Shown: one piece after another, positions 5,877 through 11,424 of the stretch | Position numbering within the stretch: position 1 is the stretch's first letter | How the letters are laid out: each line of letters begins with the position of its first letter | NCBI GenBank assembly: GCA_022778745.1 | Contig: JALFSR010000108.1 | Location: 1 to 39,721, forward strand | DNA from: Clostridiales bacterium | GTDB lineage: Bacteria > Bacillota > Clostridia > Lachnospirales > Lachnospiraceae | Direction of reading: 5' to 3' | Length of the DNA: 39,721 bases | The notes under the pieces: generated by a model | Databases searched by the model: none | What the model was told of the DNA's origin: nothing | The model's input: the letters and a program-made list of their open reading frames with translations, nothing else | Program-made: the position numbers and the translations under genes

Positions 5877-6287
5877 ATGAATTATGAGCAAAAAAGAAAA
5901 ATTCTAAATGAATACAAGTCAATAAATCACGAGATATGGCGGTTAGAGCTTGAGCTTGAAGGTTGGGAGACTATAGCGACGAGCATCACTCAAAAAATAT
6001 CGCCTGTGACTATATCGAATAATGACATAAGCTCGCGGGTTGAGAAGTGTGCCATAATGTGTGCGGAAATCCGTCAAGAAATCGATAGACTTAAGAAACT
6101 GAGCGAAGCCAATAAATATCTCGTGACGGAAGCGATCGAAGGAATCAAGGACAGTCGAAAACGCGAAATTATGTCCCTGAGATTTATCGAAGGTGTTGGG
6201 GTGCATAAAATCGCGTTGCTTTACGGGAAGGAAGACCAAAGTATACACAGGATTATTCAAAGGACTATAAAAAAATTAAAACTGTAA
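5877..6287 (+). CDS. ArpU/DUF1492-like regulator with sigma region-4-type HTH (probable late regulator)
   Basis: 136 aa. The N-terminal 80 residues are charged helix (KRKILNEYKSINHEIWRLELEL); residues about 85-136 are a sigma-70 region-4-like HTH (IKDSRKREIMSLRFIEGVGVHKIALLYG ... IHRIIQRTIKKLK). Proteins of this build sit at the end of the early region of Firmicutes phages and activate late genes. Here it precedes the accessory cassette and terS, which matches. ATG follows AGGTGTCATGCA. A bidirectional terminator follows at 6293. Confident on fold type, moderate on late-activator role. Confidence 0.75.
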   Translation: MNYEQKRKILNEYKSINHEIWRLELELEGWETIATSITQKISPVTISNNDISSRVEKCAIMCAEIRQEIDRLKKLSEANKYLVTEAIEGIKDSRKREIMSLRFIEGVGVHKIALLYGKEDQSIHRIIQRTIKKLKL

Positions 6288-6292
6288 TTAAT

Positions 6293-6325
6293 AAAAGCAC
6301 CCACCGGGTAAGGCGGATGCTTTTT
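6293..6325. terminator. Bidirectional intrinsic terminator
   Basis: Stem AAAAGCA...TGCTTTT with inner pairing CCCACC/GGCGG (two mismatches), A-rich before and TTTTTATTT after. It separates the plus-strand regulator gene from the convergent minus-strand cassette and can stop both transcripts. Confidence 0.75.
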
Positions 6326-6327
6326 AT

Positions 6328-6501
6328 TTACAGATATTTGTTTACTGATTTTCTTAGTAGGTCTGTCAGAGTAATTCCCTGGGCTTCTGCCGATGCTTTA
6401 AGTTTATCCTTTGAGCCCTTGGGGAGCTTAAAAGTTATTATATCATAGTGCTCTGCGACATATTTTGTATCATACGCGTTTTTAGCTTTTTTATTTACCA
6501 T
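6328..6501 (-). CDS. Ribbon-helix-helix (Arc/CopG-like) DNA-binding protein (57 aa)
   Basis: Sequence MVNKKAKNAYDTKYVAEHYD, then ITFKLPKGSKDKLKASAEAQGITLTDLLRKSV across residues 21-52: the strand followed by two helices typical of a ribbon-helix-helix repressor, complete at 57 aa. AGGAGG is seven bases upstream. A palindrome GAAATAA-N6-TTATTTC sits just upstream (6513-6532) and is a good candidate for its own binding site. It is the last gene of the minus-strand cassette and abuts the terminator. Alternatives: an antitoxin or an anti-CRISPR-associated (Aca-type) repressor. Confidence 0.75.
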   Translation of the reverse strand: MVNKKAKNAYDTKYVAEHYDIITFKLPKGSKDKLKASAEAQGITLTDLLRKSVNKYL

Positions 6502-6512
6502 TGTTCCCTCCT

Positions 6513-6532
6513 GAAATAATACTTGTTATTTC
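6513..6532. promoter_or_regulatory. Palindrome upstream of the RHH gene
   Basis: Perfect 7-bp arms GAAATAA (6513-6519) and TTATTTC (6526-6532) around TACTTG. It lies between the zinc-ribbon gene and the RHH gene, and TATTAT inside it could act as a -10 on the minus strand. Ribbon-helix-helix proteins commonly bind such dyads at their own promoter; direct binding here is inference. Confidence 0.5.
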
Positions 6533-6539
6533 CAAATCT

Positions 6540-6779
6540 TTATTGCTTTGCCCATTGCTCCCATTGTCCTTTATCATTCTTATGAACAGCACCTTGCAAA
6601 CCCAACTTTTCACACTCTAAAACGTCTTTTGATTTCTTAATAACTTCATTACCAAAATCCATTATATTGTGACAAATCTTACATTCTCCTGTACGCTCAT
6701 TTTCACTATTTTGTGAATGACAATACGGGCACTCTGTATAAATAGATGTAAGTGAATAATGCCATATTATACTTTTCAT
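6540..6779 (-). CDS. Zinc-ribbon protein, accessory cassette (79 aa)
   Basis: Residues 17-36 hold C-P-Y-C ... C-K-I-C, a treble-clef or zinc-ribbon knuckle. The remainder is a basic/acidic helix pair ending with GQWEQWAKQ. ATG has AGAAAGTGAGGTA upstream. Sixth of seven genes in the minus-strand cassette. No enzymatic motif, so a binding or adaptor role is likely; function unknown. Confidence 0.65.
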   Translation of the reverse strand: MKSIIWHYSLTSIYTECPYCHSQNSENERTGECKICHNIMDFGNEVIKKSKDVLECEKLGLQGAVHKNDKGQWEQWAKQ

Positions 6780-6818
6780 ATCTACCTCACTTTCTCTCTG
6801 TTAGTTTTATCTGCTTTT

Positions 6819-7163
6819 TTAATCACTTAACGCAGCCACAAACTGCTCCATCCAATTTTCATTAACATTACCGGCAAAAATGTTGTCTATATCATCCATA
6901 ATCGAATCAATATCACATTCAATAAACAAATGAGCTTTATTTAAGTTCTCCGATTTATTTTCAATTATTTCAGATAGATTGACAGTAACACCATTATTTT
7001 TTATCTCTTCTATTGTCAACAACTTTGATAAATCAGACATCGCTTTATCCCATTTATTATAAGGTTCACCACCATAGAAATATGTTTCCATATCATAATC
7101 TTTATCCCATACTGTCAACTCTTCACCTTCTGGCATAAAGCTTAAATACTCATACAACTTCAT
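6819..7163 (-). CDS. Strongly acidic small protein (114 aa), DNA-mimic candidate
   Basis: I count about 25 Asp/Glu against 8 Lys and no Arg, so net charge is near -17. It begins MKLYEYLSFMPEGEELTVWD with a second aromatic-acid patch (DYDMETYFYGGEP). ATG 7163 is chosen because GGAGG lies seven bases before it; an upstream start adds eight residues. I recall similar proteins in accessory segments of Clostridia conjugative elements but cannot verify that here. High acidity in phage cargo sometimes marks DNA mimics that block restriction or CRISPR nucleases; this is inference only. Confidence 0.65.
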   Translation of the reverse strand: MKLYEYLSFMPEGEELTVWDKDYDMETYFYGGEPYNKWDKAMSDLSKLLTIEEIKNNGVTVNLSEIIENKSENLNKAHLFIECDIDSIMDDIDNIFAGNVNENWMEQFVAALSD

Positions 7164-7202
7164 TTTCAATCCTCCTATAAAATACACAATTAATAAGTTT
7201 CC

Positions 7203-7221
7203 GCCGGAGAACCGATCCGGC
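7203..7221. repeat. Intercistronic hairpin 1 of the minus-strand cassette
   Basis: GCCGGA (7203-7208) and TCCGGC (7216-7221) form a perfect 6-bp stem between the 86-aa and 114-aa genes. No T-run follows on either strand. One of three GC-rich hairpins placed between cassette genes (also 7549-7568 and 8112-8130). Confidence 0.55.
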
Positions 7222-7234
7222 TTGGTTTGTATTA

Positions 7235-7495
7235 CTACATCATTTCTCCGGCAACATCTATTGCATCATCCAGATTGTCGCATGGTCTACAGCTACCTTC
7301 TTTTAATAACTTCTTACCGTCTGATACTCTTATAACCTGTGTAACATATTTCCCAATATCTTTATGAGGATGCGAGTTAACAACAATAACCACTTTTCCG
7401 TTTCCGTCCTTATAGTCATATGTCGTATACATATTTTTTTCGTTTCCTCTGATCCTATAATCTTTGTACTTCTCTTTAATTGATTTTATTGTCAT
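7235..7495 (-). CDS. Small alpha-beta protein, accessory cassette (86 aa)
   Basis: Begins MTIKSIKEKYKDYRIRGNEK, followed by strands VVIVVNSHPHKD and YVTQVIRVSDG and a C-terminal helix NLDDAIDVAGEMM. The fold looks like a compact alpha-beta domain. No motif identified. Possible ribosome site AAAGGG upstream. Fourth gene of the cassette. Confidence 0.6.
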   Translation of the reverse strand: MTIKSIKEKYKDYRIRGNEKNMYTTYDYKDGNGKVVIVVNSHPHKDIGKYVTQVIRVSDGKKLLKEGSCRPCDNLDDAIDVAGEMM

Positions 7496-7548
7496 TACCC
7501 TTTACCTTTTCTTGTGTTTATTTTCGATTCGCCCTGCTTCAAGTTTCG

Positions 7549-7568
7549 CCGGTCTTACCGCCTACCGG
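7549..7568. repeat. Intercistronic hairpin 2 of the minus-strand cassette
   Basis: CCGGT (7549-7553) and ACCGG (7564-7568) with a 10-base loop, between the 106-aa and 86-aa genes. Without a T-run it is unlikely to be a terminator; it may protect or mark a processing point in the transcript. Confidence 0.4.
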
Positions 7569-7581
7569 AAGGGATGCCTCA

Positions 7582-7902
7582 CTATTTTTCAATAATATAC
7601 TCGACTGCCTTTTGTGCCTGAGCACTAGCATATACTATCATTTTGGGAGAGTCCTTAAGAGCTTTCGACCAACTTTGGATATTAGCAGCTGAATTTTCGA
7701 AATTTACGCGCATTGCGTCCGCTTTATGTTCGATTCTTAAAAGGGCATCACCCGGAATTTTTGAAGGCTCAACATACCATGTTATTTTTCCACAGTTTGC
7801 AATATGTGCGATATATTTATAATCGCCATGTTCTATAATTGCTTTGTTGCATACTGTTAAACCGTTCCCAAGACTGCAAATAAATAATTCAAATTTTTTC
7901 AT
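7582..7902 (-). CDS. Unknown protein, accessory cassette (106 aa)
   Basis: Begins MKKFELFICSLGNGLTVCNK. The phrase NGLTVCNKAIIEHGDYKYIAHI resembles short proteins I associate with accessory parts of Clostridia conjugative transposons; the match is by memory. A strand-rich N half (about 1-50) is followed by helices (LLRIEHKADAMRVNF; AQAQKAVEYII). SD AGAAAGGCGG upstream. Third gene of the cassette. No catalytic motif seen. Confidence 0.65.
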   Translation of the reverse strand: MKKFELFICSLGNGLTVCNKAIIEHGDYKYIAHIANCGKITWYVEPSKIPGDALLRIEHKADAMRVNFENSAANIQSWSKALKDSPKMIVYASAQAQKAVEYIIEK

Positions 7903-7917
7903 ATAATACCGCCTTTC

Positions 7918-8064
7918 TTAATCTTCTAAATATTTGAGCATTTCCTCGACTGATAGATTTAATAACTGATTATAGGTCTCGGCTTTTTCGTGTTCGTCGC
8001 ATTCAAAGCAGAATATCATGTCACTTTCTAATTTTTCGATCACTTTCTGTCTTAATTCGTCCAT
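7918..8064 (-). CDS. Small acidic helical protein (48 aa)
   Basis: Begins MDELRQKVIEKLES, with FCFECDEHEKAETY in the middle and ending EMLKYLED. GGAAGGTG gives a good ribosome site. A helix pair with one C-x2-C; no family recognised. The second gene of the cassette, 15 bases ahead of the next gene. Confidence 0.6.
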   Translation of the reverse strand: MDELRQKVIEKLESDMIFCFECDEHEKAETYNQLLNLSVEEMLKYLED

Positions 8065-8111
8065 AAAAAACACCTTCCATTTTTAGTGTCCTCTTAATGA
8101 GGGAAAGCAAG

Positions 8112-8130
8112 CCGGGGAATTGAACCCCGG
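8112..8130 (-). repeat. tRNA T-arm-like hairpin inside the cassette
   Basis: On the minus strand the element reads CCGGGG-TTCAATT-CCCCGG: a stem of at least five pairs closing a seven-base loop TTCAATT, exactly the shape and loop sequence of a tRNA T-arm. Outer bases AGCAAG (8106-8111) and CTTGCT (8146-8151) can also pair. No D-arm or anticodon arm is present, so it is not a tRNA gene. It could be a tRNA fragment, a mimic, or a plain intercistronic hairpin. Confidence 0.55.
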
Positions 8131-8152
8131 GAAAGCCTTTTCTTTCTTGCTG

Positions 8153-8521
8153 TTATGCTGTAATTCTTTTGAATATATCTATTGTCTTTTCTGCTTCCGC
8201 TCTTTTCCTGTCGCTCCAATATCCACGTCGCTTACTCTTTAACGCTTTTTCTGCTGTTGCTTTGCTGTTAACCCCAACAGTCGCAGCTTCTCTTAATGCC
8301 TTTACTTCTTCAATGCTTAATTTAATTGCTTTCACTGTGTTTATGTTTATTTCGTAGTTATCTTTATTCTCTGGGTGTAAATCCTCGCATATCGGAATAT
8401 ATTCGTCAGTCCCCATATTTTCGCCAATGTTCCAAACAAAGAAACCTAACGGAATTTTACCAACTACTTCGTAACTTCTTGTTTTTCCAAATGTGTCTTC
8501 TGTTGTTATCGTTTTCTTCAT
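8153..8521 (-). CDS. First gene of the minus-strand cassette, unknown (122 aa)
   Basis: Start MKKTITTEDTFGKTRSYEV is preceded by AAAGGAG; a longer frame with 55 more residues would include the promoter and is rejected. An N-terminal strand-rich half (YEVVGKIPLGFFVWNIGEN) is followed by a basic helical C-terminal half (ALREAATVG ... KRRGYWSDRKRAEAEKTI). No family recognised. Its own promoter lies at 8568-8596. Confidence 0.65.
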   Translation of the reverse strand: MKKTITTEDTFGKTRSYEVVGKIPLGFFVWNIGENMGTDEYIPICEDLHPENKDNYEININTVKAIKLSIEEVKALREAATVGVNSKATAEKALKSKRRGYWSDRKRAEAEKTIDIFKRITA

Positions 8522-8567
8522 TTTTGTGCTCCTTTCGGCTTGCTGTTTTGTGCTTCGTTGTGTCCTT

Positions 8568-8596
8568 ATCTTAGCACTGGGATACCAGTATTGCAA
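8568..8596 (-). promoter_or_regulatory. Promoter of the minus-strand cassette with internal dyad
   Basis: On the minus strand: TTGCAA (8591-8596), exactly 17 bases, TAAGAT (8568-8573). The spacer contains ACTGG-TATC-CCAGT, a perfect 5-bp dyad that a repressor (perhaps the RHH protein at 6328) could bind. The transcript would start about 40 bases before the first gene's ATG and run to the terminator at 6293. Confidence 0.7.
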
Positions 8597-8651
8597 TCGG
8601 TAAATCTTCACAAATGTCGAATTGAATTTTTGTGCAGTTTCAACAAATCGT

Positions 8652-8675
8652 GCAAAAACAGGCAAAAAATGGGCA
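8652..8675. repeat. GGCAAAA element, copy 2
   Basis: GCAAAAAC then AGGCAAAAAATGGGCA, nearly the same as 5573-5595 with a small indel in the A-run. It lies between the cassette promoter and the late operon. A shared regulator site is a reasonable reading; its position about 100 bases before the terS terminator fits a late-promoter control element. Confidence 0.45.
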
Positions 8676-8768
8676 ATCTTCCCCAAATAGCCATATATTT
8701 TATTTTTTTAGTGTGTTATTAATAAAATTGGTTAATTGCTAAAAACACCATTGTACCCCTAACAAGAA

Positions 8769-8800
8769 GGTAGCCACCAAATAAGGTGGTTGCCTTTTTT
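8769..8800 (+). terminator. Intrinsic terminator in the leader of the late operon
   Basis: GGTAGCCACC pairs with GGTGGTTGCC (two G-U pairs) and six T follow at 8795-8800. No plus-strand gene lies upstream closer than 6287, so its purpose is not to end a gene. It fits a terminator between a late promoter and the late genes that must be read through, as at lambda tR'. Confidence 0.75.
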
Positions 8801-8843
8801 GTATGGTACTGGTGAAAAACAAAAGGGTAGAAAGGTGACAAGC

Positions 8844-9518
8844 ATGAAAAGAGAGATAATTGATGAGGCTATTAAGACAGCTCCTGAAGAGATATCAATT
8901 GAACAACTTGAAGAGTTAGAAACAAGCCCGGAACCAGATGAACAGATCGAGGACATAAAAGAGCTATTACTTGGTGAGTCTGAATCAGATGAAGAACTGT
9001 ATAATGCATCAGATAATCAACCAGATATTACCGGTCAGCTACCTAAAAACTGCTCACCTGATAAAGTACCTGCTGAGTACAGAGAAAGATATAAAAATAT
9101 ATATAATAAAGGGGTTAATATAAAAGAGTGGTCTGAGGAGACTAGGGCTGAATATGGGCGAAGGGCTGCCGAGGTTCGAAAAAGGAATACCAAAAGACGC
9201 AAGGAAGCGAAGGAATGCCTTAAAAATATACTCAATTCCGACCTATCAGCAAAGACAGCCGAGGAGATACTTGGTGATGGTATAGTCTTAACTGACGGAG
9301 ATTACAGTGTCTATAATATACTCTGGTGCAGGATGGTCCAGGTAGCCCTGGCGGGAGATATAAAGGCAGCAATATTGGTTAGAGATACATACGGTGATAC
9401 GCCCCAGGATAAGGTGATAGAAGATATGTGTCTGACTGATAAGGACCGGGAGAAACTCGATGTGATGCGGACACAGCTTAAGAGGCTTATCACAACGGGT
9501 AAGAAAAACGGCTCATAA
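8844..9518 (+). CDS. terS: Terminase small subunit
   Basis: 224 aa; ATG 8844 chosen for AAAGGTGA upstream. Order and motifs fit a Firmicutes TerS: acidic N-terminus (residues 1-75), a basic helical middle (GRRAAEVRKRNTKRRKEAK), and the family-like ending LAGDIKAAILVRDTYGDTPQDKV. TerS recognises the packaging site on phage DNA and feeds it to the large subunit. Its partner gene is at 9865, separated by an unusual 346-bp spacer. The sequence call is moderate; position strongly supports it. Confidence 0.7.
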   Translation: MKREIIDEAIKTAPEEISIEQLEELETSPEPDEQIEDIKELLLGESESDEELYNASDNQPDITGQLPKNCSPDKVPAEYRERYKNIYNKGVNIKEWSEETRAEYGRRAAEVRKRNTKRRKEAKECLKNILNSDLSAKTAEEILGDGIVLTDGDYSVYNILWCRMVQVALAGDIKAAILVRDTYGDTPQDKVIEDMCLTDKDREKLDVMRTQLKRLITTGKKNGS

Positions 9519-9864
9519 GTTTACATAATGCCGTGAAACATTTGGTTACAGTTTACATAACAGAGAAGCAACAGGGTGAATCTTGAGAAATGCCGTAATT
9601 ACAAGGGATTGCCGATTTTCAACTGTTCGCAAAAGAGTTATTTAGCGAATAGTTATAAGCCGACAGCCTAAACGGACAACACATATAGAATAATCCGGTG
9701 GATAAAAATATTTCTATAGGGGGGTCTCTATAATAGATTATATATACATACCTTACTGCCGGATCAGAGGCCAGGTACCACCCCCCCCACCACCCACCGG
9801 GGTCCTGCAATCTCATAGATAGTCACCCTCGAAAAATTTATAAAAAAATATACAAAGGGGAACA
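9519..9864. other. 346-bp spacer between terminase genes; candidate packaging site
   Basis: No credible gene. It contains a direct repeat AGTTTACATAA at 9518-9528 and 9550-9560, an inverted pair ATCCGG (about 9693) and CCGGAT (about 9769), a run of six G at 9719-9724, and a C8 run at 9781-9788 inside a C-rich tract that ends in GGGG. Terminase-proximal spacers often hold cos or pac. Which it is cannot be told from sequence. Confidence 0.5.
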
Positions 9865-11424
9865 ATGGACATAGGAGAATACTTAAAAAGCAGAGGGGTA
9901 GATAGTGCAGAAGCAGTTGATTCGCTTACATACGGACAGATTTTAGCCCTTACTCGCGATATGGAAATCGAGAAGTGCAGAGACGATATAGAATACTACG
10001 TTGAGAACTATTGCGTATTTGAAGATAAGGACGCAGAAGAACTTATACAACCCTTTATTATGTGGGACGCGCAAAAGGAAGCGCTCAGGTCGATTCACGA
10101 GCACAGGCGTAACATAATACTAAAAGCAAGACAGCTTGGGTTTTCGTGGTTGGTTATATCGTATGCTTCATGGGTATGTCTCATGCGAAGCGGTAGAACG
10201 GCAATAGCTTTATCGAGGACAGAAGACGAGGCGAAGGAGTTAGTAAGAAGATTAAGCGTTGAATATGAGAATATGACATTCCTCATACGCGAATATAAAA
10301 GCGATTCTGCCAAGGGGTGGCCCGGTCCCACATTTGAGAGACAATCATTACAACTAATTGTTCACTTCCCCGGGAGTCAGGACAGTGTATTTAAGGCTTT
10401 TCCGTCATCGCCTGGTGCGTGTCGTTCTTTCACGGCAGACCTGGCTATTTTTGATGAGTGGGCATATCAGCAATGGGCTGATGATATTTGGGTATCGGCT
10501 GCACCTACAATAAACAGACCGACAGGCGGTAAATTCATCGGTCTATCTACAAACAATCATGGTTCACTGTTTGAAGACATGTTTACCAACAATGACAACG
10601 GCTTTAATAAGATTTTTATTCCTTGGTTCGCCGATCCGCGAAGAAGTAAGGAATGGTATGACGAGACCGTTGCAATGATAGGAGTAGAAGAAACAAAACA
10701 AGAATATCCTGCAAGCATTGATGAGGCATTAAGTGTTGCGGGCGGATTATTCTTGCCGGAGATAAATTCGAAACAGCACATAAGCGAAGTACCTATAAAA
10801 GGAGCTGTAAACAGATATGTATCTATTGATTATGGATTTGATATGTTTGCAGCTATATTTTATGCGGTTGACGCAAACTATCATGCACAGGCATACAGAG
10901 AAATTCATGAGCCTAACTTAAATGCAATGCAAGCAGCCGACACTCTTAGGGATTTAGTTGGTGATGAAAAAATCACTGCATACTTAGCACCGCCTGATTT
11001 GTGGAACAGACAAGCAACTACAGGAAAAAGCACTGCCATTATTTTTGAAGAGCATGGTATACCACTGACAAAAGTTGACAATAGCATGTTTAATGGCTGT
11101 ATGCGAATGAAGGAATGGCTTTATGCATCAGAGGGTGAGCAAGCACGTTTTACGATACTGAAAGGCACTTGCAATAATCTTTATCGCTGTATGAAGAAAA
11201 TACTCCAAGATAAAAACAAGCCTAATCAATATGCAAAGCAACCGCATGAACTGACACATAGTGTTGACTCATTTAGGTACTTTGCAGTCTATTGGACGTT
11301 GCCACCGGACATTATAAAAAATGGTAGGCGTAAAAAATGGACTAGCGATATGTATGAAGATTATAAAAATGCAAACGAAGCGGATAAACTTAGGTTAATT
11401 GAGAAATGGGGAGAACCCGAATGA
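9865..11424 (+). CDS. terL: Terminase large subunit (ATPase-nuclease)
   Basis: 519 aa. Walker A-like ARQLGFS at residues 88-94, a common TerL variant; Walker B LAIFDEWA with D197-E198; nuclease domain beginning RYVSIDYGFD with D322, and later acids D378 and D468 (HSVDSFRYF). It pumps DNA into the prohead and makes the packaging cut. ATG follows AAAGGGGAACA. The end overlaps the portal start (ATGA). Confidence 0.93.
   Translation: MDIGEYLKSRGVDSAEAVDSLTYGQILALTRDMEIEKCRDDIEYYVENYCVFEDKDAEELIQPFIMWDAQKEALRSIHEHRRNIILKARQLGFSWLVISYASWVCLMRSGRTAIALSRTEDEAKELVRRLSVEYENMTFLIREYKSDSAKGWPGPTFERQSLQLIVHFPGSQDSVFKAFPSSPGACRSFTADLAIFDEWAYQQWADDIWVSAAPTINRPTGGKFIGLSTNNHGSLFEDMFTNNDNGFNKIFIPWFADPRRSKEWYDETVAMIGVEETKQEYPASIDEALSVAGGLFLPEINSKQHISEVPIKGAVNRYVSIDYGFDMFAAIFYAVDANYHAQAYREIHEPNLNAMQAADTLRDLVGDEKITAYLAPPDLWNRQATTGKSTAIIFEEHGIPLTKVDNSMFNGCMRMKEWLYASEGEQARFTILKGTCNNLYRCMKKILQDKNKPNQYAKQPHELTHSVDSFRYFAVYWTLPPDIIKNGRRKKWTSDMYEDYKNANEADKLRLIEKWGEPE

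Noticed and set aside
8522-8686. 55-residue N-terminal extension of the first cassette gene
   Set aside because: It would be encoded across the promoter (8568-8596) and lacks a ribosome site; the ATG at 8521 has AAAGGAG.
9619-9816. Minus-strand ORF in the terminase spacer
   Set aside because: Opposite to all late genes, no ribosome site, and its Gly/Trp start only reflects the C-rich tract.
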